A stretch of 64,000 nt of DNA. Origin: Zestomonas insulae (GTDB taxonomy: Bacteria > Pseudomonadota > Gammaproteobacteria > Pseudomonadales > Pseudomonadaceae). Of the stretch, positions 17,079-26,896 are shown in pieces (the first letter of the stretch is position 1; each line of letters opens with the position of its first letter). The DNA lies in assembly GCF_016901015.1 (NCBI RefSeq), contig NZ_JAFEUP010000003.1:496001-560000 (forward strand). The letters run 5' to 3'. Position numbers and translations under genes: made by a program. A model generated the notes under the pieces. The model was not told the DNA's origin. It worked only from the letters and a program-made list of their open reading frames with translations, and did no database searches.

Positions 17079-17375
17079 ATGAGGAAGATGATGGTGGGCG
17101 TTGCCCTGGGCCTGGCCACCGGCGCGGCGCAGGCGGGGATTCCGTTGCTCAACTACGACTGCCCGATGAACCTCTCGGTGCATGCCGACGAGGGCGGGCC
17201 GGTGTACATCAACGGCAAGGAGGCCAAGTTGAAGAAGTTCAACGACAACGCCTACGAGGCGCGCGGCCAGGGGGTGATCATCTCGATCACCATCACCCCG
17301 GATGGCGGCACGGACGTGTCCTACACCGGCAAGGGCGGGGCCAACGGCGTCTGCCAGCCGGCCGAGAGCGAGTGA
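17079..17375 (+). CDS. Small secreted protein of unknown function
   Basis: A 98-residue protein with a signal peptide (RKMMVGVALGLATGAAQA, cleaved near residue 19). The mature ~79 residues contain two cysteines (NYDCPMNL and GVCQPAE) that could form one disulfide, and a beta-rich pattern (GPVYINGKEAKLKKFND, GVIISITITPDGGTDVSYTG). I do not recognise a named family. It is followed, in convergent orientation, by trmA. Confidence 0.75.
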   Translation: MRKMMVGVALGLATGAAQAGIPLLNYDCPMNLSVHADEGGPVYINGKEAKLKKFNDNAYEARGQGVIISITITPDGGTDVSYTGKGGANGVCQPAESE

Positions 17376-17388
17376 GCGGCGCCGGCGC

Positions 17389-18474
17389 TCAGCGCCGGGT
17401 CAGCAGCACCCCAGCTTCCATGTGGTGGGTGTAGGGGAACTGGTCGAACAGCGCGCAGCGGCTGACCTGGTGGGTGTCGTGCAGTTGGGCGATGTTCTGC
17501 GCCAGGGTCTCCGGGTTGCAGGAGATGTACAGGATGCGCTCGAAGCGCCGGGTCAGCTCGCAGGTGTCCGGGTCCATGCCGGCGCGCGGCGGGTCGACGA
17601 ACACGCTGCCGAATTCATAGCTTTTCAGGTCGATGCCGGCCAGGCGGCGGAACGGCCGCACCTCGTTGAGCGCTTCGGTGAGTTCCTCGGCGGACAGGCG
17701 CACCAGGCGCACGTTGTCGACGCCGTTGTCGTCGAGGTTGGCCAACGCGGCGTTCACCGAGGTCTTGCTGATCTCGGTGGCCAGCACCTGGCGCACTCGG
17801 GTGGCCAACGGCAGGGTGAAGTTGCCGTTGCCGCAGTACAACTCGAGCAGGTCGTCGTCGCGTTCGCCGAGGGCGTCGTAGGCCCAGTTGAGCATCTTCG
17901 CGCAGACCACCCCGTTGGGCTGGGTGAACGCGCCTTCCGGCTGGCGGTAGCGGAAGCTGCGCCCGGCGACCACCAGTTCCTCGCTGACGTAATCCCGGCC
18001 GATGACGATGCGCTTGCCGCGCGAACGCCCGACCAGGCTGACCCCCAGCTCGGCGGCGGCCTTGGTGGCGGCGGCCTGCCAGGCATCGTCCAGCGGCCGG
18101 TGGTAGCACAGGGTGATCAGCGCATCGCCGGCCAGGGTGGTGAGGAACTCGACCTGGAACAGCTTGAAGCCCAGCGCCGGGTCGGCCCAGGCCGCCTTGA
18201 GGCGCGGCATCAGCTCGTTGATGCGTTGGCTGGCGATGGGGAAGTCGTCGAGCAGGATCGGCGTGTGCTTGTCGCCCTGTTCGAACATCGCGTAATGCCG
18301 CGTCTCGCCTTCGCGCCACAGACGGAACTCGGCGCGCAGCCGGTAGTGCTCGCGCGGCGAGTCGAACAGCTCGGGTTCCGGGGCGTTGAACGGCGCCAGC
18401 AGCTCGCGCAGGCGGGCGGCCTTGGCGGCCAGCTGGGCGTCGTAGGTGGCGGGGTCGAAGTGCGGACGGCTCAT
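17389..18474 (-). CDS. trmA: tRNA (uracil-5-)-methyltransferase TrmA
   Basis: A 361-residue enzyme that makes ribothymidine at tRNA position 54 using S-adenosylmethionine. The N-terminal [21 protein letters not shown] and [15 protein letters not shown] are typical of TrmA. The SAM motif is [15 protein letters not shown], the later [11 protein letters not shown] precedes the catalytic cysteine in [14 protein letters not shown], and the C-terminus [10 protein letters not shown] is conserved. No iron-sulfur cysteines of the RlmD type are present, supporting TrmA. Confidence 0.95.
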   Translation of the reverse strand: MSRPHFDPATYDAQLAAKAARLRELLAPFNAPEPELFDSPREHYRLRAEFRLWREGETRHYAMFEQGDKHTPILLDDFPIASQRINELMPRLKAAWADPALGFKLFQVEFLTTLAGDALITLCYHRPLDDAWQAAATKAAAELGVSLVGRSRGKRIVIGRDYVSEELVVAGRSFRYRQPEGAFTQPNGVVCAKMLNWAYDALGERDDDLLELYCGNGNFTLPLATRVRQVLATEISKTSVNAALANLDDNGVDNVRLVRLSAEELTEALNEVRPFRRLAGIDLKSYEFGSVFVDPPRAGMDPDTCELTRRFERILYISCNPETLAQNIAQLHDTHQVSRCALFDQFPYTHHMEAGVLLTRR

Positions 18475-18554
18475 GCGGAAACTCGTGTCGAAGCGCGGCG
18501 GGCGCGCATTGTAACGCCAAGGGAGCGGCGTTGCGCCGCTCCCCGCCAGCCGGG

Positions 18555-19850
18555 TCAGGCGTTGAACCAGCCGAGCTTGATGACGAAAAGCACCGAGAGG
18601 ATCACCAGCGCCGAGTTCAGCTCGCGGAAGCGTCCGGAGAGCAGCTTGCAGGCGGTCCAGGTGATGAAGCCGAAGGCGATGCCGTTGGCGATCGAGAAGG
18701 TCAGCGGCATGGCCAGCGCGGTGACCACCACCGGGGCGGCGACGGTCAGGTCGTCCCAGTCGATCTCGGCCAGGCCGGAAGTCATCAGCACGGCGACGAA
18801 GAACAGCGCCGGCGCGGTGGCGAAGGCCGGCACGTTGCCGGCCAGCGGGGCGAAGAACAGCGCCAGCAGGAACAGCAGGGCGACCACCACGGCGGTCAGC
18901 CCGGTGCGCCCGCCGGCGCTGACGCCGGCCGCCGATTCGATGTAGCTGGTGGTGGTCGAGGTGCCGAGCAGCGAACCGAACATCGCCGCGGTGGAGTCGG
19001 CGATCAGCGCGCGGCCCATCTTCGGCATGTGGCCGTCCTTGCCCATCAAGCCGGCGCGCTTGGCGACGCCGATCAGGGTGCCGGAGTTGTCGAACAGGTC
19101 GACGAACAGGAAGGCGAAGATCACGCTGGTCAGGCCGATGTCCAGCGCGCCCTTGATGTCCAGCTGCAGGAAGGTCGGCGCCAGCGACGGCGGCATCGAC
19201 ACGATGCCACCGAACTGGGTGACGCCCAGGGCGATGGCGGCGAAGGTGATCAGCAGGATGCCGATCATCACCGCGCCGGTCACCCGCCGGGCTTCCAGGG
19301 CGACGATGACGATGAAGCCGAGGATCGCGAGGATTGGCTCTGGCTTGGCCAGGTCACCCATGCCGACCAGAGTCGCCGGGTTGGCGACGACGATGCCGGC
19401 TTCCTTCAGCGCGATCAGCGCGAGGAACAGGCCGATGCCTGCGGCGATCGCCGAGCGTAGCGACAGCGGGATGCTGTTGATGATCCATTCGCGGATGCGG
19501 AAGATCGAGATCAGGAAGAACATGCACGCCGAGAGGAACACTGCACCGAGCGCCACCTGCCAGGTGTGGCCCATGTGCAGCACCACGGTGTAGGTGAAGA
19601 AGGCGTTGAGGCCCATGCCGGGGGCGAGGGCGATCGGGTAGTTAGCGATCAGGCCCATGATCACCGAGCCGATGGCCGCGGCCAGGCAGGTGGCGACGAA
19701 CACCGCGCCCTTGTCCATGCCGGTTTCGCCGAGGATCGCCGGGTTGACGAAGATGATGTAGGCCATGGTCAGGAAGGTGGTGACCCCGGCGAGAATCTCC
19801 GTGCGAACGTTGGTGTTATGGGCTTGCAGTTGGAATAGTCTTTCCAGCAT
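18555..19850 (-). CDS. NCS2 family purine permease (AzgA type)
   Basis: A 431-residue inner-membrane transporter with about 13 helices. It starts [20 protein letters not shown] and has [35 protein letters not shown] and [23 protein letters not shown], signatures of the AzgA/PbuG group that imports adenine, guanine or hypoxanthine with protons. The specific purine cannot be told. Confidence 0.9.
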   Translation of the reverse strand: MLERLFQLQAHNTNVRTEILAGVTTFLTMAYIIFVNPAILGETGMDKGAVFVATCLAAAIGSVIMGLIANYPIALAPGMGLNAFFTYTVVLHMGHTWQVALGAVFLSACMFFLISIFRIREWIINSIPLSLRSAIAAGIGLFLALIALKEAGIVVANPATLVGMGDLAKPEPILAILGFIVIVALEARRVTGAVMIGILLITFAAIALGVTQFGGIVSMPPSLAPTFLQLDIKGALDIGLTSVIFAFLFVDLFDNSGTLIGVAKRAGLMGKDGHMPKMGRALIADSTAAMFGSLLGTSTTTSYIESAAGVSAGGRTGLTAVVVALLFLLALFFAPLAGNVPAFATAPALFFVAVLMTSGLAEIDWDDLTVAAPVVVTALAMPLTFSIANGIAFGFITWTACKLLSGRFRELNSALVILSVLFVIKLGWFNA

Positions 19851-20021
19851 GACGGGCTCCGCGGCGTGGGTGTCAGACAGAAGCTAAGCACAGCGCGGTG
19901 CCGCTGCCTGCCGGCAAAGGGCGCGCATCATACCAGCCGCCTGGAAATCGGTGAATTTTGTTGGCGACATGGTCAGGAATCGACCCTGCGCCGTTTGCCT
20001 GCCTAGAAGAAGGAAACTGCC

Positions 20022-20576
20022 ATGACTGCACGCGCCCTGATCGCCGTCGCCGACGGTTCGCAGGACCTGGAAACTATCACCCTGCTCGACGTGCTGCGCC
20101 GCGCCGGCGTCGAAGTGGTGCTGGCCAGCATCGAGAACCGGCGCATGGTCACCCTGGCCCTCGGCACGCGGCTGACCGCCGACGCCATGCTGATCGACGT
20201 GCTGGCCCAGGATTTCGACCTGATCGCGCTGCCCGGCGGCATGCCCGGCGCGCAGCGCCTCGGCGAGCACGGCCCGCTGTCCGAACGGGTGGTGCGCCAG
20301 GCCAAGGCCGGCAAGCTGTTCGCGGCGATCTGCGCCGCCCCGGCGTTCGCCCTGCAGCCCTACGGTGTGCTGCGCCAGCGGCGCATGACTTGCTACCCGG
20401 CGGCCAGCGAAAAGCTGTCCGGCTGCACGTACGTCGACCAGTCGGTAGTGGTCGACGGCAACTGCATCACCGCACAGGGCCCGGCCAGCGCCCTGGAGTT
20501 TGCGTTGACCCTGGCCGAGCAGCTGGTGGGCAAGGCCAAGCGCAAAGAGGTGGAGCAGGCGATGTTGGTCAAATAA
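20022..20576 (+). CDS. DJ-1/PfpI family protein
   Basis: A 184-residue protein of the DJ-1/YajL group. The nucleophile elbow is AAICAAPAFAL, where Cys follows the strand as in DJ-1; ADGSQDLETITLLDVLRRAG is the N-terminal signature with the acidic residue contacting that Cys, and ALPGGMPGAQRL follows. Relatives act in oxidative stress protection and carbonyl repair; activity is debated. AAGGAAA precedes the ATG. It is divergent from the purine permease. Confidence 0.9.
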   Translation: MTARALIAVADGSQDLETITLLDVLRRAGVEVVLASIENRRMVTLALGTRLTADAMLIDVLAQDFDLIALPGGMPGAQRLGEHGPLSERVVRQAKAGKLFAAICAAPAFALQPYGVLRQRRMTCYPAASEKLSGCTYVDQSVVVDGNCITAQGPASALEFALTLAEQLVGKAKRKEVEQAMLVK

Positions 20577-20591
20577 ACGCTGGGCTGAGCC

Positions 20592-20662
20592 TGTAGGAGC
20601 GAACTCATTCGCGATTGGGGCAGCGCGGAGTCGCCTGCATCGCGAATGGATTCGCTCCGACA
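20592..20662. repeat. Pseudomonas REP-type palindromic pair
   Basis: TGTAGGAGCGAACTCATTCG at the left is mirrored by GCGAATGGATTCGCTCCGACA at the right (written here in two short stretches: GCGAATGGATT, CGCTCCGACA). The TGTAGGAGCGAA... pattern is a common intergenic REP in Pseudomonas, here as a pair facing each other after the DJ-1 gene. Confidence 0.8.
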
Positions 20663-20677
20663 GGGCTTGTTAGCCCC

Positions 20678-20779
20678 GTAGGGTGGACAATAAATCCACC
20701 ATAAACCTTTCTTGTAAGTCGCGCAGAGGCTGGTGGACGACGCTTCGCGGTCGTCCACCCTAGGTACTCCGTCCTACGG
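20678..20779. repeat. Second intergenic repeat pair (GTAGGGTGGAC type)
   Basis: CGTAGGGTGGACAA at 20678 and the inverted TCGTCCACCCTA...TCCTACGG at 20751-20779 flank a central GGTGGACGACGCTTCGCGGT hairpin. This type of GTAGGGTGGA repeat is scattered in several gammaproteobacteria. It overlaps the last bases of the MFS gene. Confidence 0.65.
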
Positions 20780-22000
20780 ATGCGGCTCGTGCATCCGATC
20801 GCGCTTGGCCAGGCTCGGGAACAGCTTGATCCACACCCCGGTGACCAGCAGCGTGCCGACCCCGCCGATCACCACCGCCGGCACCGTGCCGAACCAGTGC
20901 GCGGTCAGCCCCGATTCGAACTCGCCGAGCTGATTCGAGGCGCCGATGAACAGGCCGTTCACCGCGCTGACCCGGCCGCGCATCTCGTCCGGGGTCTGCA
21001 GCTGCACGAAGGCGCCGCGGATCACCATGCTGATCATGTCGGCCGCGCCGAGCACGGCGAGCACCGCCAGTGAGAACCAGAACGAGGTGGACAGGCCGAA
21101 GGCGATGGTCGCTACGCCGAAGATGCCCACCGAGGCGAACATGATGCGTCCGACCTGGCGTTCGATCGGGAAGCGCGCCAGCCAGAACGACATCAGCAGC
21201 GCGCCCACCGCCGGCGCCGAGCGCAGCAGGCCGAGGCCCATCGGTCCGGTGAGCAGGATGTCCTTGGCGAACACCGGCAGCAGCGCGGTGGCGCCGCCGA
21301 GCAGCACGGCGAACAGGTCGAGCGAGATGGCGCCGAGCACGTCCGGGCGGCTGCGGATGAAGCGGATGCCGGCGAGCAGCGATTCCATCGACGCGCGCTC
21401 CTGGCGCAGTGGCTGCTGACGCGCCGGCAGGCCGAGCACCAGCGCGCAGGCCAGCACGTAGAGCACTGCGGTCGGCGCGTACACCCACAGGCTGCCGAAG
21501 GCGTACAGGAAACCGCCGAGCGCCGGGGCGACGATGGTCGCCATCTGCATCGCCGACGCCGAGGCGGCCACCGCGGCGGGGAACAGCGCGGTCGGCACCA
21601 GGCTCGGCAATAGCGCCTGGGTCGCCGGCATCTCGAAGGCGCGTGCGGCGCCGAGCAGGAAGGCGAGGACGAAGATCGCCTCGCGGGTGATCTCGCCGCT
21701 GCTGCTGCCGAGCACCAGGGCGATGGCGATCAGCGCCTGGGCGGCCTGGCACAGCGCGGTGACCTTGCGCCGGTCGAAGCGGTCGGCGACGTGGCCGGTG
21801 TGCAGCATGAACAGCACACGCGGAACGAACTCGACCAGGCCGACCAGGCCGAGGTCGAGCACGCTGCCGGTGAGTTCGTAGATGTGCCAGCCGATGGCCA
21901 CGGTGAGCATCTGGAAGCCGCTGGCGGTGCACACGCGGGCCAGCCAGAAAGCGAGGAACGGGCGTTGGTGGCGGAGCAGGAGCTTTTCGTGAGTGGACAT
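20774..22000 (-). CDS. MFS transporter (enterobactin-exporter/DHA3 type)
   Basis: A 408-residue, 12-helix transporter. VGLVEFVPRVLFMLHTGHVADRFDRRKV is the conserved loop between helices 2 and 3 (key part GHVADRFDRRKV), and AADMISMVIRGAFVQLQTPDEMRGRVSAV is the matching C-half loop (key part TPDEMRGRVSAVN), which is characteristic of the EntS/DHA3 subgroup. It probably exports a small molecule with proton antiport; the substrate is unknown. Its coding end touches a repeat. Confidence 0.85.
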   Translation of the reverse strand: MSTHEKLLLRHQRPFLAFWLARVCTASGFQMLTVAIGWHIYELTGSVLDLGLVGLVEFVPRVLFMLHTGHVADRFDRRKVTALCQAAQALIAIALVLGSSSGEITREAIFVLAFLLGAARAFEMPATQALLPSLVPTALFPAAVAASASAMQMATIVAPALGGFLYAFGSLWVYAPTAVLYVLACALVLGLPARQQPLRQERASMESLLAGIRFIRSRPDVLGAISLDLFAVLLGGATALLPVFAKDILLTGPMGLGLLRSAPAVGALLMSFWLARFPIERQVGRIMFASVGIFGVATIAFGLSTSFWFSLAVLAVLGAADMISMVIRGAFVQLQTPDEMRGRVSAVNGLFIGASNQLGEFESGLTAHWFGTVPAVVIGGVGTLLVTGVWIKLFPSLAKRDRMHEPHP

Positions 22001-22308
22001 GCGCGGACCTGGGTACTTAGCAGGCTAATAGTCTGCCAGCCGTATCCGCGCGATGTAACCGGATGTTTCGCTGATCGCCCGGTTTTTTCTGACCGATAGG
22101 ACAAGAAAAACTTGTCCTGCCGTTCTGTCTGGATAAAATTGACCTGAAAGTCAGTTTAATCCCTCGACTATCCTTATTTCTGCCCCTTCAGCCTGAGGGG
22201 TAGGCGTGTCTCATTTTTCCAACATAACGGGACAGGGTCGCTTGCCAGCCATCCGCCGCCGCAGCGCGCGAGGTCACGGCGGCAGGCCCACTGTCCTGAG
22301 GATTCGCC
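22001..22308. promoter_or_regulatory. Divergent intergenic region between MFS gene and Mo-hydroxylase operon
   Basis: About 308 non-coding bases, AT-richer than the flanks. It holds a perfect 8-base inverted repeat AGGACAAG (22098-22105) / CTTGTCCT (22111-22118) around AAAAA, and near 22140 TTGACC...GTCAG with partial symmetry; either could be a regulator site. CCTGAGG precedes the Mo-subunit ATG. I could not assign a promoter class. Confidence 0.5.
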
Positions 22309-25137
22309 ATGTCCAACCGTGAATTCTCCCGGCGTCGCTTCCTGCAAGGCAGCGTGATCGCCGGTATCGGGGTGTCCTTTGCCCCGCTCGGCAGCCGCGC
22401 GCTCGCCGCGCTGTTCGAGGCGCAGGTGACCACTACGCCACTGCCCTGGTACACCGCCGCCGGTCAGGCGCGCGGACGCATCGACGGGGTGGCCAAGGCC
22501 TGCGGGGCGAAGGTCTTCGCCCGCGACATCCGCGCCAAGGACATGCCCGGCTGGCCGCAGCAGCAGGCCCATGCGCTGCTGCTCAAGGCGACCCGCGCCG
22601 ACCACCTGTACCTCGGCCTCGACCTTTCGGTGCTCGGCGCCGAGCTGCAGCCGGATCGCCTGGTCACCGCCGCCGACCTGGTCAAGGACGGCATTGCCTG
22701 GCCGGAGTCGCATGGTCCCGATCCGTTCCTCCCGGAAGGCCAGGTGCCGATGTTCATCGGCCATCCGGTGGCGCTGCTGATCTGGAACGATTTCGAGCGC
22801 TATCGTCAGGCCAAGATCATCCTCAAGCGCGACCAGAAGGCGATCCGCTACGGCGCGCAGGCCGAGCTGTACCAGCGCGACCCGTACGGCAGCTTCCGCT
22901 TCGTGCGGGTCGGCGGCGCCACGCCGTTCGACGACGACACCTTCTCCAGCCTCAAGGACAGCATGCTGTTTCCGCTGATCCGCGGGCGCAAACCGGTGTG
23001 GGGGCAGGGCAAGATCAGCGGCGACCTCACCGAGCAGGGGCTGTTCTACGCCGAGCGCATGCAGCAGCAGTTGGCCGCGCCGCCGGACGACTGGCTGGTG
23101 TTCGATCAGCGCTACACCACCCAGTCGATCGAGCCGGCCGCCCTCGAGGCGGACAACGGCAACGGCTGGTACGACCCGCAGACCCGCACCCTGCACTTCG
23201 TGGTTGCCACCCAGTGCCCGTTCGAGGTGGCCGAGCAGACCGCGCACATGCTCGCGCCGTCCAGCTTCGGCGTGGCCAAGCTGAACATGCACCCCGGCTA
23301 CACCGTCGGCTACGGCTCGAAGGACAACAACATCTTCGTGTTCTACGCCGCGCTCGCCGCGATGTACGGCAACGGCATCCCGGTGCGCCTGGCCAATGAC
23401 CGCTACGAGCAGTTCCAGAGCGGCATCAAGCGCCACCCGTTCGACATGCACTACCAGCTGGCGGTGAACAAGCAGGACCACAGCTTCCAGATCTTCCGCG
23501 CGCACATGGACGTCGACGGCGGCGGGCGCATCAACTACAGCCCGTCGGTGGCGGCGGTCGGCGCCACCGCGGCGCAGTCGATCTACTACCTGCCGCAGAG
23601 CGACCTGGCGGCCACCGCCTACCATTCGCGCGGCGTCGAGGCCGGCTCGATGCGCGGCTACGGCACCCTGCAGACCATGGCGGCGACCGAGATGATGGTC
23701 GATGAAGTGGCCGCGCAGCTGGGCGTCGATGCCATCGCACTGCGCCAGAAGAACGTCTTCAAGTCGGGCATGAAGAACACTCAGGGGGCGATCCCGGCCG
23801 GTGCGCTGCGCGTCGACGAGATTCTCGCCAAGGCCGCCGAGCACGAGCTGTGGAAGGACCGCGAGGCGCGCAAGCAGCGTTTCGAACAGGAGCATCCGGA
23901 CTTCTACTACGGCGTCGGCTTCGCCATCTGCCAGAAGGACTTCGGCACCGGTTCGGAAGCGCCGATGGCCAGCCTGGAGTTCAGCGCCGACGGCCAGGTC
24001 AGGCTGCGCCACATCGCCATCGACATGGGCACCGGCATGGCCACCTCGCAGGCGCTACTGGCCGCCGACTACCTCGGTCAGCCAGCGCACGAGATCCGCA
24101 CCGGCGAGACCGACTGGCCGGAGCTTGCGCTGACCACCAGCGGCAACCCCTACATCATCAGCCAGGCCGAGCAGGACGCCGCGCTGCAGAACCCGCGCTG
24201 GGTCGGCAAGCTCGCCTCGCCGTCCTCGGCGACCAACTCCGCTTATTACTCCGGGCATGCCACCCGCGAGGCCGCGCGCCTGCTGTTCAACCACGGCCTG
24301 TGGCCGGCGGCGCTGCAAATCTGGGGGCAGGGCATCCAGGGCGGCCTGGCCAATCCCTATGTGGTGCGTCGCGAAGACGCCCACTGGGTGGAAGGCAAGC
24401 TGAGCGCCGGCGGCCTGCCGCCGATTCCATTCGCCCTGCTGGCGCACAAGGCACATGAGCTGGGCCTGGTCACCGGCGTCAGCGTGCACGGCTTCAACCG
24501 CTGGAGTTGGGCCGAGGCCGAGTTCGACATCAACGGCGAGCGCGAGCGCGTGCCGCTGGATGCGGTGGCGGTGAAGTACGGTGATGGCGCCGACATGGCC
24601 AAGCAAAAGCGCATGACGCAGCACGGCTTCCACCTGCTCGACCGGGTCAGCGTGCACTACCCGGACACCCAGCTGAACAACGCCATGGTCACCTACTACA
24701 GCCCGGTGGCGACCCTGGTCGAGGTCAAGGTCAACAAGGGCAGCGGCGAGGCGCAGGTGCTCAACCACCACTCCTGGCTGGAGTGCGGCCGGGTGATCGT
24801 CCCCGAGCTGGTGCTCGGCCAGCTGGAAGGCGGCATCGCCATGGGCATCGGCCACGCCCTGCTGGAGGAGATGCCGAAGTACGAAGGCGGTCCCGGCGAG
24901 GGCAGCTGGAACTTCAACCGCTACGTGCTGCCGCGTGCCAAGGACTGCGCGGTGTGGCAACAGACGGCGGAAATCCTCCCGCCGCTGTCGCCCAGCGACC
25001 CGGCCAAGGGTATCGCCGAAGTGGTGATGATCCCGGTGGTCGGCGCCATCGTGAACGCCGTGGCGCACGCCACCGGCAAGCGCCTGCGTGACCTTCCCCT
25101 GACTCCCGCCCGCATCAAGGAGGCCCTCCATGGCTAA
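22309..25137 (+). CDS. Molybdenum hydroxylase large subunit, Tat-exported (xanthine dehydrogenase family)
   Basis: A 942-residue molybdopterin-binding subunit. The N-terminus REFSRRRFLQGSVIAGIGVS is a twin-arginine signal (SRRRFLQG), so the enzyme acts in the periplasm. Mo-cofactor segments include GYGSKDNNIFVFYAALAAMYG, GSMRGYGTLQTMAATEMMVDE and, near the C-terminus, LGQLEGGIAMGIGHALLEE and KGIAEVVMIPVVGAIVNA with the catalytic Glu. The family oxidises aldehydes, N-heterocycles or similar. With a separate 2Fe-2S subunit and a cytochrome c but no FAD subunit, it fits the isoquinoline-oxidoreductase / aldehyde dehydrogenase type that passes electrons to cytochrome c. Its substrate is unknown. 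It overlaps the next gene by eight bases. Confidence 0.9.
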   Translation: MSNREFSRRRFLQGSVIAGIGVSFAPLGSRALAALFEAQVTTTPLPWYTAAGQARGRIDGVAKACGAKVFARDIRAKDMPGWPQQQAHALLLKATRADHLYLGLDLSVLGAELQPDRLVTAADLVKDGIAWPESHGPDPFLPEGQVPMFIGHPVALLIWNDFERYRQAKIILKRDQKAIRYGAQAELYQRDPYGSFRFVRVGGATPFDDDTFSSLKDSMLFPLIRGRKPVWGQGKISGDLTEQGLFYAERMQQQLAAPPDDWLVFDQRYTTQSIEPAALEADNGNGWYDPQTRTLHFVVATQCPFEVAEQTAHMLAPSSFGVAKLNMHPGYTVGYGSKDNNIFVFYAALAAMYGNGIPVRLANDRYEQFQSGIKRHPFDMHYQLAVNKQDHSFQIFRAHMDVDGGGRINYSPSVAAVGATAAQSIYYLPQSDLAATAYHSRGVEAGSMRGYGTLQTMAATEMMVDEVAAQLGVDAIALRQKNVFKSGMKNTQGAIPAGALRVDEILAKAAEHELWKDREARKQRFEQEHPDFYYGVGFAICQKDFGTGSEAPMASLEFSADGQVRLRHIAIDMGTGMATSQALLAADYLGQPAHEIRTGETDWPELALTTSGNPYIISQAEQDAALQNPRWVGKLASPSSATNSAYYSGHATREAARLLFNHGLWPAALQIWGQGIQGGLANPYVVRREDAHWVEGKLSAGGLPPIPFALLAHKAHELGLVTGVSVHGFNRWSWAEAEFDINGERERVPLDAVAVKYGDGADMAKQKRMTQHGFHLLDRVSVHYPDTQLNNAMVTYYSPVATLVEVKVNKGSGEAQVLNHHSWLECGRVIVPELVLGQLEGGIAMGIGHALLEEMPKYEGGPGEGSWNFNRYVLPRAKDCAVWQQTAEILPPLSPSDPAKGIAEVVMIPVVGAIVNAVAHATGKRLRDLPLTPARIKEALHG

Positions 25138-25669
25138 GCGCGCACTGAGCCTGACCATCAACGGCCAGGCCGTCGGCCCCATCGAGGTGGCGGACGACCT
25201 GATGATGATCGACTTTCTTCACGAGTACCTGAACCTCACCGGCTCGCGCCTCGGCTGCGGCCAGGGCATCTGCCATGCCTGCGTGGCGATCCTCGACAAG
25301 CCCGACGGCAGCAGCGAGGAGATCCGCACCTGCATCACCGGCGCGCATTACTTCGCCGGGCAGAAGGTGCGCACCATCGAGGGCCTGGCCAAGCGCGACA
25401 GCAACGGCGAGGTCAGCGAGCTGAACCCGATCCAGCAGAAGTTTGTCGACAAGTTCGCCTTCCAGTGCAGCTACTGCACGCCGGGCTACGTCAACGCCGC
25501 CACCGTGCTGGTGGAGAAACTGCAGCGCCAGCCGATCAAACGCAGCGAGCTGGAGGCGGAGATCGAGGGCGCGCTGGGTCATCACATCTGCCGCTGCACC
25601 GGCTATGTGCGCTACTACAGCGCCGCGCGCGATGTGGTCGAGTCGCTTGGCCTGGTCAAGGAGGGTTGA
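25130..25669 (+). CDS. 2Fe-2S subunit of the molybdenum hydroxylase
   Basis: A 179-residue protein with two [2Fe-2S] domains. The ferredoxin-like N-terminal part has RLGCGQGICHACVAILD and RTCITGAH for the first cluster. The helical C-terminal part has QCSYCTPGYVNAA and HHICRCTGYVRY for the second. No export signal is present, so it is likely carried through Tat by the large subunit. AAGGAGG lies inside the upstream gene just before its ATG. Confidence 0.93.
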   Translation: MAKRALSLTINGQAVGPIEVADDLMMIDFLHEYLNLTGSRLGCGQGICHACVAILDKPDGSSEEIRTCITGAHYFAGQKVRTIEGLAKRDSNGEVSELNPIQQKFVDKFAFQCSYCTPGYVNAATVLVEKLQRQPIKRSELEAEIEGALGHHICRCTGYVRYYSAARDVVESLGLVKEG

Positions 25670-25671
25670 GC

Positions 25672-26877
25672 ATGCGCGCACTCCTACTCGCCAGCCTGCT
25701 GCTGCCGCTGGTGGCCCAGGCCGCGGACGACGCGTTGCTCAAACGCGGCAAGTACCTGGCGCAGGCCGCCGACTGCGTGGCCTGCCACAGCCTCGAGGGC
25801 GGCGCCGAGTTCGCCGGCGGTCTGCCGCTGGAATCGCCGTTCGGCACCATCTATGGCACCAACATCACCCCGGACAAGACCCACGGCATAGGCAACTACA
25901 CCGCCGACGACTTCTACCGCGCGGTGACCCAGGGCGAGCGCGCCGACGGCAGCAAGCTGTACCCGGCGATGCCCTACACCTCCTACCACCTGCTCAAGCG
26001 CGAAGACTCCGACGCCATCTACGCCTACCTGATGAGCCGGCCGCCGATCGCCAAGCCGAGTCCGCAGACCGACCTGGCCTTCCCGTTCAACCTGCGCTTC
26101 GGCCTGGCGTTCTGGAACCTGCTGTACAAGAACCGCGTGCAGCTGCAGCCGGCCGACGGCAAGAGCGAACAGTGGCAGCGCGGCCAGTACCTGGTGGAAG
26201 TGCTCGGCCACTGCGGCGAGTGCCACACCCCGCGCAACGCGCTCGGCGCCCTGCAGCAGGAGCAGCGCCTGCGGGGCGGGGTGATCGCCGGCTACCTGGC
26301 GCCCAGCCTGCTCGCCGACGACCTCGCCGCGCGCGGCTGGAGCGCCGAGGACCTGACCACCTTCCTCAAGCACGGCATCAGCGCCCAGGGCTCGGTGTTC
26401 AACGAGATGTACCCGGTGCTGCACCACAGCAGCCAGTACCTGCCGCTCGACGACCATAAAGCGATGGCCACCTACCTGCTCGGCGACCAGCCGCCGCCGG
26501 CCAAGCGCATCGCGGCGCGTCCGCTCGACCAGCTCAGCGCCAGCGCCCAGCAGGGTCGCCAGGACTACCTGAACGTCTGCGCCGGCTGTCACGGCGCGGA
26601 GGGGGAGGGCATCGCCCATGTCGCGGTGGCGATGAACGGCAACACCATCGTGCGCCTCGATGACCCGCGCAACCTGCTGCGGGTGATCGACGACGGCATC
26701 AAGGAGCAGCAGTTCACCGGCTTCGAACGCATGCAGCCGATGCCCGGCTTCCACGACAAGCTGAGCGCCGAGCAGATGCGCAACCTGCTCAACTACCTGC
26801 GCCAGACCTGGGGCGGGCTGCCCGACGATCTGCCTGCCGAGACGGTCGCCGCGCTGCGTGGCGAGGCCGGGCACTGA
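25672..26877 (+). CDS. Three-haem cytochrome c electron acceptor
   Basis: A 401-residue periplasmic cytochrome with a signal peptide (RALLLASLLLPLVAQAAD). Three CxxCH haem motifs are visible: CVACH (Cys at residue 35), CGECH and CAGCH, one per cytochrome domain. Such triheme subunits take electrons from the molybdenum hydroxylase and pass them to the respiratory chain, as in alcohol dehydrogenase cytochromes and NicB-type systems. It begins two bases after the 2Fe-2S gene. Confidence 0.92.
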   Translation: MRALLLASLLLPLVAQAADDALLKRGKYLAQAADCVACHSLEGGAEFAGGLPLESPFGTIYGTNITPDKTHGIGNYTADDFYRAVTQGERADGSKLYPAMPYTSYHLLKREDSDAIYAYLMSRPPIAKPSPQTDLAFPFNLRFGLAFWNLLYKNRVQLQPADGKSEQWQRGQYLVEVLGHCGECHTPRNALGALQQEQRLRGGVIAGYLAPSLLADDLAARGWSAEDLTTFLKHGISAQGSVFNEMYPVLHHSSQYLPLDDHKAMATYLLGDQPPPAKRIAARPLDQLSASAQQGRQDYLNVCAGCHGAEGEGIAHVAVAMNGNTIVRLDDPRNLLRVIDDGIKEQQFTGFERMQPMPGFHDKLSAEQMRNLLNYLRQTWGGLPDDLPAETVAALRGEAGH

Positions 26878-26896
26878 GCCCGGCGGGAGAGCGTCC

